Positions 50,995 through 60,524 of a DNA stretch of 64,000 bases are shown piece by piece (within the stretch, counting starts at the first letter, position 1; each line of letters begins with the position of its first letter). This stretch comes from Albugo candida (Eukaryota > Oomycota > Peronosporomycetes > Albuginales). The stretch covers positions 202,079 through 266,078 of the forward strand of contig JBDOQK010000053.1 of NCBI GenBank assembly GCA_040437565.1, read 5' to 3'. Below the pieces are notes generated by a model. The model saw only the letters and a list, made by a program, of their open reading frames with translations, did no database searches and was not told the DNA's origin. A program made the position numbers and the translations under genes.

Positions 50995-51882
50995 ATGAAC
51001 ACTGCGGCAGCAAACATCGTTTCTGAGCTATCCAAAGCGGAATTTGGTTTGCACATCACCGTGAAAGTCGAAAGTGTTCTATAAACACTTTGTTATCATA
51101 GGAACTGGAGAAAGCGCACTTCAAGTGGTATTCACGGGGCAAATTGAGTCGATCCTTGCAAGTAGTACACATACAAGCTCATAGCTATCTGACAATTTCT
51201 GTAAAGATTCCTGGTGTATCAAATCTCTATTGCCGATACACGATCACGAGTGGGTCGGACTGGAAGCTTCAACACGTAAAGCATCTGTCGACCATTGACA
51301 GAATTTGTTGAGACTCACTGCTGAACGGATTAGGGATTTGATACCGGGCTGTCACAAATCGCGTTTGGAGGCGGTCGTTGGAAGGATGGAATCACGCTGA
51401 ATTTTCCCATTGACATTTCCTATACTACTACAAACTTGTTTGGTTGGCCTCGTGTTGTTATCAGTGTTAGTCTAGGCCTGGGTCAGGAGTCAAGCGAGGC
51501 TGATAGTATTTGCAGGTCTATGGTCTGGATGTGCTCGGAAGAGATGTTGTGAGAGGATATGGGACCACATATTTGCCAACAGCAGGATGCAATATTGTTC
51601 GTGAAATTCCGTTATTTAAACCACAGTCTTCCTCTCTGCTGCAGCATTGGACAGCCATTTTGACTGCGACCCAGCCTGAGGTACGTCACTTTTCTACAAC
51701 TGAAACGAATGCTGAGGTAGAACACTTTTTTTTAGTATTATGATTCCAGATTCATTGCTCAGAATGAAGGAAGAGCAGTTACACGAGTCTCGTCTGGAGG
51801 AATAGCTGTCCTGAGAATAAATACTATGACACGAGGGATAATGGAGCACGGATATACCATCAGACGTCCTAATGCTCGTTAA
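50995..51882 (+). CDS. B9D1: B9 domain-containing protein 1 (ciliary transition zone)
   Basis: B9D1 is part of the MKS/B9 complex at the transition zone of cilia and flagella. Proposed exons are 50995..51046, 51102..51161, 51207..51275, 51334..51465, 51516..51680 and 51736..51882, giving about 208 codons. The B9 domain is clear: VVFTGQIESI, then VSNLYCRYTITSGSDW, ITLNFPIDISYTTTNLFGWP, VYGLDVLGRDVVRGYGTTYL, REIPLFKPQSSSLLQ, and finally NEGRAVTRVSSGG, all collinear with the animal protein. All junctions agree in phase except that between 51161 and 51207, where one base is out; the exon border or the sequence there needs correcting. It is divergent from the LarA homologue, with 53 bp between starts. 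It fits the IFT52 gene at the other end of the window. Confidence 0.88.
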
Positions 51883-52394
51883 CGAACGGTGCAGTGAATG
51901 ATAGTAAACGATATGGTTTGCGTGAGTTCAATGGATTCACTGCTCCAATGATACAATTCGCTGCTGTCCCTAGGTCCTCACGTTAAGTCAAAAATAATAA
52001 ACTGAATAAACCAGAGCACGCCCGGAGCATACGTCCACCTCTTTATAGTGAGCAACTGAGTGACTTCTCTTATAAGGCAAGCATGATATTATTTGAAGGA
52101 GAGTGATTACTTGCCAGATGTCGGAAACAATGTCAAGGCTTCACTTCAAAACTGATGATTGCGCACGTTCCTATGCTTCTGTCTTCGATGCGTCTGTAAA
52201 GAATGCGAGAATTCATATAATGGCTGATTGAACCATTGGTCCTGCATATCTAAAAATGGGTGTGACTTTCTATGTACTCTGTGACAGAAAGCGAAGAAGC
52301 TTTCACTTTTGTGATGTATCAAAAGTTGAAATATTATTTAGAGCAAGTGGAGAAATGATAACGTGGTCAGTGACTCGCATGACTAACGTTGAAG
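51883..52394. other. Convergent intergenic region
   Basis: This spacer lies between the B9D1 stop and the 3' end of the CAP-domain gene. No gene or repeat was recognised. Confidence 0.4.
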
Positions 52395-53262
52395 TCAAAA
52401 CCAGTTGAGTGGATTCAAACTCGCCCAAAACCCAGTCTTTTTTGGCTCAACCTTCGCTTGCGCAGGAGTCACCACCATACCACCACTGTTATTTGAAATC
52501 TCATCTCCTCCGTTTTTGTTCACGTTCCCATTTGATTCTGGTGTTGTTGTGGGCACACCGCTTTGTATGTATGAATTGCTGACAGGGTTCCCGATGATGA
52601 TTTTTTGATTAAGATAATTGCCTTGTGTATCATAGCAGCATGCCATAAGATGGTGCTTGGCAGCACAGCCGACCTGGTTGTGAGACCACCAAATGGCCAT
52701 TGACACAGATTCGTACTGCTGGGCAACTTCTGTCGTGTACGTCCAATCTGAGCTCATTGCTTTTATTTGTTGCATGTCTGATGCAAACTTGTTCCTAATA
52801 CCATCCCAGGACTCGAATGGGAAAATAGCACAGCTTTGTTGTAAGCCTTGTACAGTAAGTATGTCCTTTTCGCTTGCTCGATGTCGAGCCACATCCTTGA
52901 CAATTCTCNNNNNNNNNNNNNNNNNNNNNNNNNNNNNNNNNNNNNNNNNNNNNNNNNNNNNNNNNNNNNNNNNNNNNNNNNNNNNNNNNNNNNNNNNNNN
53001 NNNNNNNNAAGCCTTGTACAGTAAGTATGTCCTTTTCGCTTGCTCGATGTCGAGCCACATCCTTGACAATTCTCTTCGACTGTATCCTTAAGTGTTTATT
53101 CCAGCTGAGCTGATTAGCATTGAGTGGACCGCGAGAAGTATGATGTAGCTCTAAACAGAGTTCACGTGTTTTTCTACGTGATAGCGCAGTCTTTCCATAG
53201 GTGATCGGAAAGAAAGTTTGCGCCGCGAACATAAAGTAAGCGATCCAGTTTGAAGACTTCAT
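52395..53262 (-). CDS. Secreted CAP-domain (PR-1/SCP-like) protein, split by gap
   Basis: CAP-superfamily proteins are secreted and several bind sterols or lipids. The gene is interrupted by the gap at 52909-53008. The 66-bp duplication (52843-52908 equals 53009-53074) shows how to read it: 53262..53009 followed by 52842..52395, an exact multiple of three giving 233 aa. The ATG at 53262 gives MKSSNWIAYFMFAAQTFFPI, a signal peptide. CAP landmarks are LCLELHHTSRGPLNANQLSW near the mature N-terminus, SMAIWWSHNQVGCAAKHHLM, and the last core strand CCYDTQGNYLNQKI. A Ser/Asn/Gly/Pro-rich linker of about 50 residues follows and ends in an aromatic TGFWASLNPLNWF. Pathogen PR-1-like proteins are candidate virulence factors. 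Confidence 0.8.
52909..53008. other. Scaffold gap (100 N) flanked by a 66-bp duplication
   Basis: Sequence 52843-52908 recurs exactly at 53009-53074 inside the CAP gene. Removing one copy restores the reading frame. Confidence 0.9.
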
Positions 53263-54410
53263 GTGATTATAAAGCTGATAAATGAAAAATAGACAGAGTT
53301 GATGGCTTGAAGCACAAGGTCCTGCATAGTTCAACATGGGTACACTGTACAAAGGAAACATTTCTTAGCCTCAGTGAACACCTTTTTATGTTGAGCAACG
53401 CGTGTCAATCGGGTTGCATACGTATTGGATGCGTGTCATACGTGTCATACTTGCTGAAGTGGGTCAGCAGCTGATGATGATATGTGTGGATTGCTAGGTT
53501 TGCACAGCGATGTGCCTAAAATCGTTTGCTTTTACGAAGTGTGCACCGAGTCATCAATTATCTTCCGGATTAGTCATTTCACGACTACGTGAGCTTAAAT
53601 CAAGGTGTGTGATGATCTGTTTAATTACATTCGACACGTTTCGGAAGGTACCAAGAGAATGAATCTCGATCAATGCAATGCACACCAATCATTTGTTGGC
53701 TTGATAGAGAACCGCTCAGTAATCTTGGCTAAGATAAAAAAAATTATTACGGCAGTGATGGTTCTTTCACAAGTGCGATGCTCGCGATAACCCAATCAGA
53801 TAGACCTCATTTCCATAGCGAAACTTGTAGATCTACTGAATTTGTGATTTCTAAAAGGCGTATATTTCAGGGATGACCGAATTTCACATCTCGAAGACCT
53901 ATACCTTGATAATTTGTCGCCATCCTGGGCTTGATGGAGTAGTAAAACAAAGATCATCCAGACACTTGTTCCTGTTCATGTTTGTCGATGCATCGTATTT
54001 ACACTATAAGGTCTTCTGGACGTCTAGATTTATTCTAAACATAGATGAGTGATGTATGTGATCTTTCAGCGCGTGCTTTTGCTCGGTTACCCGCTAGCAT
54101 TCGAAGGCATATTTATACAACAATGATAGCCTTACTTATGTAACATGCAGTGCACTTCCTATGCCGTGCAGTGGACAAAATCATGGAAGCAATGCAAGTT
54201 CTCGATAATTCACTCCATTTTGAGGCGCACAACCTTATTAAGTCACTCTTCTCAAAACGGCTCGAATTTCTGAACGCATTTAGTATAAATAAAAAGACCG
54301 AAAATGTTGATCAACATGCATCCAGGATTACGAATGTGCGACAGAAGTTGTTGACAGGCATTCAGCCTGGAATGATTGCCACAATGCCGTCTAAGGCGTG
54401 CATTTGAGTG
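53263..54410 (+). other. Possible spliced small gene, model unresolved
   Basis: An exon-like frame near 53510-53605 reads MCLKSFAFTKCAPSHQLSSG and ends LRELKS before a GTGTGT donor. A later frame, 54150-54407, after a GCAG acceptor, includes MEAMQVLDNSLHFEAHNLIK and ends at a TGA. Both look helical and could be exons of one small gene, but the exon between them (perhaps around 53610-53790) and the phases were not resolved. No family was recognised. Confidence 0.25.
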
Positions 54411-55326
54411 TGTTACTGATCCAAGTAGATGCTTGCATCGACCTTAACGTGATTGCATCGTATTGATCAATTTCCAGATATCAGCGAAGCCGTCGTTTTC
54501 AACACCCACCGCTGTCTGGCTAAGAGCAATTGAGTATACGCGCCGCCATGTTCGTACATGACCGCTCGTCTGGCATAAAGACGTTGTATATGTACGTAAC
54601 TACTTGCGCTGAGAACCGCAAACTGGAGAATATCTATCTTACTCATAAAGCTACTGTCTTCAAAAGCGTTTGATGTGTTTCCGGGTACGATCTTTTGAGG
54701 CTTCAGACATCCTGGTGTTGGTCTTGGACATTAACTTTGATAACTACGATAATGTATTGAGATGGAGACGATATGATCGCATGGATTAATCTGATAGCTT
54801 TATTGCATGAATAACTTTCTATCTATCACACTTGGAGGACACATTTTTGAAATCTGCTAAGTGATGTATTACGAAAGAAGAATGCTCTAAAGTTCTGTAG
54901 CAGGCAGGAATAATCATACAGGCGCCTGGTTCTCCTCGCAACTCCTATCCAGAAGCTTGATTAGGATCGACGCGTCGTCTGTCGTAGACCATACTGAAAT
55001 TGGTGCATGCGGAAATGCCGAAATAAGTAGCTCCTCTACCAGAAAATCGACGATCGCATGCTTCATAAGAGACACGAGTAACGTGGCTATAATATCTAGA
55101 CTTTTAGAGATACAAGAAATGCCTAATTTTTAAGTAAGTGGATTCATGTCTGTGCCGAATGCATAGCCTGAAGCACGTGCCTGGAGCAGCTAGATACAGC
55201 CTGAATGATGCTTTATTTTGTAGTGCATATGCGTCGGACCAATTCAAATCGGTAAGGTGGCGCTTGTCAAGGCTCAAAAATGTGTATGTCTTACTCAGCA
55301 AATGCTCCATGGAAGTGCACTTCAGT

Positions 55327-55426
55327 NNNNNNNNNNNNNNNNNNNNNNNNNNNNNNNNNNNNNNNNNNNNNNNNNNNNNNNNNNNNNNNNNNNNNNNNNN
55401 NNNNNNNNNNNNNNNNNNNNNNNNNN
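55327..55426. other. Scaffold gap (100 N) flanked by a 476-bp duplication
   Basis: Sequence 54851-55326 recurs exactly at 55427-55902, so the interval is probably a single locus read twice. Confidence 0.9.
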
Positions 55427-55737
55427 AATCTGCTAAGTGATGTATTACGAAAGAAGAATGCTCTAAAGTTCTGTAGCAGGCAGGAATAATCATACAGGCG
55501 CCTGGTTCTCCTCGCAACTCCTATCCAGAAGCTTGATTAGGATCGACGCGTCGTCTGTCGTAGACCATACTGAAATTGGTGCATGCGGAAATGCCGAAAT
55601 AAGTAGCTCCTCTACCAGAAAATCGACGATCGCATGCTTCATAAGAGACACGAGTAACGTGGCTATAATATCTAGACTTTTAGAGATACAAGAAATGCCT
55701 AATTTTTAAGTAAGTGGATTCATGTCTGTGCCGAATG

Positions 55738-56028
55738 CATAGCCTGAAGCACGTGCCTGGAGCAGCTAGATACAGCCTGAATGATGCTTTATTTTGTAGT
55801 GCATATGCGTCGGACCAATTCAAATCGGTAAGGTGGCGCTTGTCAAGGCTCAAAAATGTGTATGTCTTACTCAGCAAATGCTCCATGGAAGTGCACTTCA
55901 GTGAGAACTACTCAGTTCTGACCATAACAAAAAAGTGCTCATGTACAGTAGTCAAGTATCCAGCGCAACCGCCTCAGAATGATCCTTTAATGAAAGTGGA
56001 AGTGTGCGGGCTCCAATTTATCTCATGA
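55738..56028 (+). CDS. Hypothetical 3' coding region
   Basis: A plus-strand frame containing MHSLKHVPGAARYSLNDALF runs to a stop at 56026-56028. A GTAAGG donor near 55829 and an ACTCAG acceptor near 55873 would splice out 50 nt and change the end to QMLHGSALQ. Both versions are plausible, and the first looks like the C-terminus of a larger spliced protein. The same sequence occurs in the duplicate left of the gap. No family is recognised. Confidence 0.25.
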   Translation, partial: HSLKHVPGAARYSLNDALFCSAYASDQFKSVRWRLSRLKNVYVLLSKCSMEVHFSENYSVLTITKKCSCTVVKYPAQPPQNDPLMKVEVCGLQFIS

Positions 56029-56585
56029 TTTATCATCGGCTGGCAAAACAATAGTTTATGATCGTCTGCAAGTGACGTGATGTGGCTCAGCTAAGGACGC
56101 ATAGAGAGGTGATTGTCTTAAGCACGTCAACGAGTGGTAAAAGTAGGAGATAGAAGCGCTTTTGTGAGTTTTTCGAAATATGACTACGCTTCTGATTGTC
56201 ATGTAAGCTGAAGTATGCACTTCAGTGCAAAAACTCGAAATAATGTATGTGTCTCCCGATCTTATATGTTTGGCCTCGTTGGTAAAGACACTTACACACG
56301 AGGGTTTCTGACTCGGATTCAGAGTGATTGCCTCAAGAGCGCAAATCTACTGCACAGATCGAAGCATTCTCGGCTTTTCTTCTTCGATTCAATTCAGTCG
56401 GTCGCCAGGAAATTGCACCAGACATCAGCTATCATATTTCTTCCTTTCCCAAGTATACGACAATTACCGCCAGGAGCGGATCATTCAAGTCAAGCACGAG
56501 TGCAATCAAAATCAAAATTGCAATATATATTGACTATTTTTCGTCTGGCAAAAGCAATTCTTCATTTTTTTATCTTGGCCAATCG
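56029..56585. other. No firm gene
   Basis: Overlapping plus-strand frames begin at 56215 (ATG) and 56328, but they run into the antisense of the pepsin-like gene and show no family character. No repeat was recognised. Confidence 0.3.
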
Positions 56586-57958
56586 CTACAACAAGTCCTC
56601 TTCATTTGTTGCCACAAGTTTGTATGTTTTTACTTCGCCAGTATCGATGGTTACATTGTAAGCCCTCAAAAACGAGGAACCAAGTACCCACTCGTTGCTT
56701 TCCCCCGTTGATTTCCCAATGAGAAGAGTACATATATCACCTTCAGCGATTATAAACTGAGCCAATTTGAATTGAATTCGTTGCCCATGATGTCCAAAAT
56801 CAACTTCGACTTTGATTTTGGACATCATGGGCAACGAATTCAATTCAAATTGGCTCAGTTTATAATCGCTGAAGGNNNNNNNNNNNNNNNNNNNNNNNNN
56901 NNNNNNNNNNNNNNNNNNNNNNNNNNNNNNNNNNNNNNNNNNNNNNNNNNNNNNNNNNNNNNNNNNNNNNNNNNNACTTCGCCAGTATCGATGGTTACAT
57001 TGTAAGCCCTCAAAAACGAGGAACCAAGTACCCACTCGTTGCTTTCCCCCGTTGATTTCCCAATGAGAAGAGTACATATATCACCTTCAGCGATTATAAA
57101 CTGAGCCAATTTGAATTGAATTCGTTGCCCATGATGTCCAAAATCAAAGTCGAAGTTGAGTGGATGATAAAATATGTCTCTTTCATTCTCAATGGAATCA
57201 GCAATCAAACTGCATCGTCCCCGGATGCGGTTGTGTACTAGTTCCAATTTAAGATGTTCAAGATTTCCGCATTGTACGATCTGTTGGAAAATACGAGGCG
57301 GAATTCCGGATTCTATCATACCAAGTTGGAATGCAACGTTCTGATCCGCATAAGAAAACAACAGAAATTCAATGCCCGTCTTCTGGAAGTCGTTATACGT
57401 CAATATCCTTGAGGATTGTTGATTATCTCCAAAGTGAAGTCTAGGACCTTTACCCTTTACCCATGAAAATGAATACATCCCCGGATTTTTCGTAATATAG
57501 ATTTGGGGATCAATACTCGTCTCCGGAAAAGGGTACAGCTCCTTCCTTTCAACCAACTTTTGCAAAGAATTCCATTCTAGTTCCCAGCCTATATTGTATG
57601 TACCGGAACCAAATTTGTACTTAAGAAGAGCTTCTACCTTGATGCTGCTGGATGCGGCTGACTCACTTCCGTGTGTAGTCTCCCAGATCAACTCTTGAGC
57701 ACGAGATGGATTGTCCTCGATGGCGAGGATCAATTTATACAGCTTGCCTTTAGAATCGGCGGTCTCTTTCAAAGATCCATTACTCGAAAACATCACAGGG
57801 GGAGTGATATGGACTTTTAATCCCGTGTAATGGCGCTCATGCGTTTGAATGAATGATGCAGGGATCATTTTGACATGACATGCATTTAGAAATTGGTCAT
57901 GTGAGTGTATTACTCCTACGAAAACAAGGCCATACATTGTGAGGAAAGATGCTTTCAT
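56586..57958 (-). CDS. Secreted pepsin-fold-like protein, paralogue of 10014-11192, split by gap
   Basis: The gene starts at ATG 57958 with a signal peptide (MKASFLTMYGLVFVGVIHSH). Collapsing the duplicated flanks gives exon 57958..56976 followed by 56631..56586, a multiple of three encoding 342 aa. It shares with the 10014 gene the same type of N-terminus, a PQIYITKNPGMYSF element (PQVYISSNSGIYSF in the other) and the C-terminal WVLGSSFLRAYNVTIDTGE. That last element resembles the closing strand and Asp-Thr-Gly of pepsins, but it lies at the very C-terminus. A conventional pair of catalytic D-T/S-G motifs was not found. The intervening NFDFDFGHHGQRIQFKLAQF strand and a second block, GDICTLLIGKS, are also pepsin-like. 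The product is secreted and probably non-proteolytic; function unknown. Confidence 0.65.
56740..56875. repeat. 64-bp perfect inverted repeat ending at a gap
   Basis: The arms 56740-56803 and 56812-56875 are exact reverse complements around an 8-nt spacer. The left arm matches true gene sequence, whereas the right arm is the gene turned back on itself and ends at the gap. This is most likely a fold-back assembly or library artefact. Confidence 0.8.
56876..56975. other. Scaffold gap (100 N) flanked by duplicated and inverted gene sequence
   Basis: Sequence from 56976 to about 57147 repeats 56632 to about 56803. The left flank then folds back on itself before the gap. Both flanks derive from the same exon of the pepsin-like gene. 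Confidence 0.9.
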
Positions 57959-59325
57959 CGTTTCTACAGGTTTTGTTTTAACTAATTGGGTTAATTCTCA
58001 CCACGAATTTTCAATACATGGAGTTGCTTAGATGTCCAACTAGCAGTATGTACATCAAAGAAAGTACTCGGCTATCTTCTGTTTACATCGACCAATTATT
58101 CACAATTCTTTAGGTATTAGCTCCTGTGCTCAGAAGGTTTGCTCCTTTTAAATTACTTGTAAGCACCGAAGCGCACCTTCTACATTATACTGCGACTGTA
58201 AAGGCTCATATCTCTGTTAAAATCAGATGCACTGGAAAATGCTTCTGATCTGGCAACTCTCTTATTCTATAAAATGGCCCTTTCTTATACTCTGAGAGAG
58301 GGAACGAATATTCTTTCTTCCATGAGTGATGCGCTGATTACTTGCGTACGTTTAGAAATCGTGAAGTGAAAACCTCGAATCCAACTTGTCCAAAGCCAAG
58401 TTGGATTCGAGGTTTATAAGACATACAATACTTCAGGGACATTCGCTGAGTTTTCGCCCCTGCTTTACATGCCAGCCTAAACATGTTTTATTACACGGGA
58501 CCATGGATCACGCTGGCGATCAATCTCGAAGTTTGATATCAAGAAAGTCTTCATCCGCGTTTGTATGATATCCCGGGTCGCTTCACGTAGAGTGGAACAG
58601 CGCTCTTTGTGTATACTTTGGGTGCATTTTCCTCCTTGAGAATTTAGTGAATAGCCCGCAGATGTTCCTCTTGTTGAGGCTGTAACCTCAAATCAAATCA
58701 TTCGTCCAAGCCGTTTTAGGGCCCAAGATTTTAATCACAGCTATGTGAAACATGTGCCACGTGCCATTGCCATCAAAGTAAGGAGGACGCAGTAAATGCG
58801 CTTCTGGAATTATCATCGTACGAATCTCGTAAAGTTTTTATGAATAAAATGGGCATCATCAGAAGACTTGCCTTTGTGGCCGTGTTACGATATGCTCGCT
58901 ACAAATTTTCTGGCTCTGGTATTTTTTTGCTTAAGACATGCAAGTTAGACAAGGAAGCGCAACGGAATTTCCTTGCAACCCGAACGTTGGAGTTTCTCAG
59001 TTACTTGGAGTAGATTCGTGGACCTCGGTGCTTGTGGCACTGTATCTCAAGAGCATCAATCAGGCCCACATTATTGGGATATTCGCAGCATGCGTAGTGA
59101 CTGTGGTGAAACGTGGCATTTCCAGACCGAGTTTTCGAGAAACCTGCTGGCCAAACTGTAGTGTGTCACATCTCAAAGCGAAATCGGTGTGCACCATATC
59201 CCTGAGGCCTTACATAGTTCGACTACTTTGGTATATTTTGTAGAGAACACTCGCTACAAATTGGTCTGTGGTCTCAATTGGATTTCCCAATAACAGAAGG
59301 TATAGCGTGATGAGATTCTACCAAG
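57959..59325. other. Gene-free interval containing a hairpin
   Basis: No exon was recognised with confidence on either strand. The main structure is the inverted repeat at 58370-58415 described separately. Confidence 0.35.
58370..58415. repeat. Perfect 19-bp hairpin with 8-nt loop
   Basis: The arms AAACCTCGAATCCAACTTG (58370-58388) and its exact reverse complement (58397-58415) flank TCCAAAGC. It is not followed by a T-run on either strand, so it is not an obvious terminator. It may be a small-RNA precursor, a regulatory stem or another fold-back artefact. Confidence 0.6.
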
Positions 59326-59571
59326 CTAGGTGCTCCCGGTTGCACGATATTCTGACAACCTTTTTCGGCCCATGCTACTCTTATGAGCTTTTGGGTAGCC
59401 ATGTTGCTCGTAATCATCGCCTCTGTGGATATTTGGCACATTTGGTGAATACTCGCTCTTTCTTCCATCTTTGTCATCGGCTTCTTTGGACGGAAGCGTC
59501 AGCCTGTACATGGAGATAGTTTCTAGGAAGCATAGAAAAAGCACATGTCTCAGATGACTTGTATTTGACAT
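59326..59571 (-). CDS. Possible small secreted protein, 81 aa
   Basis: An ATG at 59571 begins MSNTSHLRHVLFLCFLETIS, which reads as a signal peptide, followed by about 55 hydrophilic residues rich in Lys, Arg, Asp and Ser without cysteines. An upstream in-frame ATG at 59688 would extend the protein by 39 residues and hide the signal. Small, basic, cysteine-free secreted proteins are common among oomycete effector candidates, but no RxLR, CHxC or CX2CX5G motif is present. It could be a chance frame. Confidence 0.35.
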   Translation of the reverse strand: MSNTSHLRHVLFLCFLETISMYRLTLPSKEADDKDGRKSEYSPNVPNIHRGDDYEQHGYPKAHKSSMGRKRLSEYRATGST

Positions 59572-60194
59572 TGACGAGGACGAATATTGCCGGTTTACTG
59601 GAAGGCGGTAGACGTGGATCCCAGACCTTTTACACGGCACAAGAATATGCGAGGTCAACGTTCCATGGGTACACCCGACGATTGGCATTACGGTGAAATC
59701 GAAGTTATGATCTGATTGCCACCTGTCAGAAGCATCAGGAGCACAGCTATGACAAAATCATCTCGCCTCCAGCACATTGTCATGGCTTATTTAGACCCAT
59801 CAGAGGTAGTCGACTCCACTTCGAGTCTCTCCACTTGTCAAATGCTTTTCATCGAATGCTCATGCAACCTAATACAATTTTGTTGCAGCATCGCAGACCA
59901 TAGGGCTCCGATTCCTGACTCCATTCATATACGTTCTCAATCGACGCAATTCGAGCTTCATGCCCATTGACTGCAAGGATGAATTCTGTTTGAATCGAAT
60001 CGACTAAGCTAATAGTCAGTTCAATCGGTTGATAGCACAACGCCAAATAACTATTAAATTAATTGAACGTGAGCGATTGAGCGTTCGTTTAACGTGCATC
60101 GTGCAAATGATGGGATGTTGATCAAAGCTGCTTTTTGCACTTGAAATGACTTCATGATTTAGTGTTCTCCTGGCAATCAAGCTAGGGGAAATGG
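59572..60194. other. No feature recognised
   Basis: Short open frames occur on both strands without protein character. No repeats were recognised. Confidence 0.35.
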
Positions 60195-60524
60195 TCACGT
60201 AGTTGTTATGGGAAGTATAATGAAGCCGAGTTGATCGCCAATGATAGTCAGTACATATTCAAAGCTCGTAGATATATTCAGTGCGTCCCGCATGATGATT
60301 GATTGAGGTTTGCGTTTGTGAGGAATATTCATCAAAACTTCCAATTTCCTATCAGAAAGCCGGGAAGCAGTACAATATATTGCGACTCTGGAGTTTCTTT
60401 GAGCTATTTGCACTACTTTGTACAAGGAGATGCCATTTGCATATACTGCAACCCAGGTTTTCTCAATCCAGACACCCTTTTCTACCATCGCCAGCTTAAT
60501 CGCCCGTACGTTCAAATTCGACAT
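60195..60524 (-). CDS. Hypothetical protein, 109 aa
   Basis: This uninterrupted minus-strand frame starts with ATG at 60524 and ends in TGA. Its composition is protein-like: MSNLNVRAIKLAMVEKGVWI, then an EKTWVAVYANGISLYK strand-like stretch, a basic KRKPQSIIM segment and a hydrophobic end, YVLTIIGDQLGFIILP. No signal peptide is present and no family is recognised. It could be an exon of a larger gene. Confidence 0.35.
   Translation of the reverse strand: MSNLNVRAIKLAMVEKGVWIEKTWVAVYANGISLYKVVQIAQRNSRVAIYCTASRLSDRKLEVLMNIPHKRKPQSIIMRDALNISTSFEYVLTIIGDQLGFIILPITTT

Noticed and set aside
56586-57077. A separate plus- or minus-strand gene spanning the gap at 56876
   Set aside because: The apparent frames come from the duplicated and inverted ends of one exon of the pepsin-like gene.
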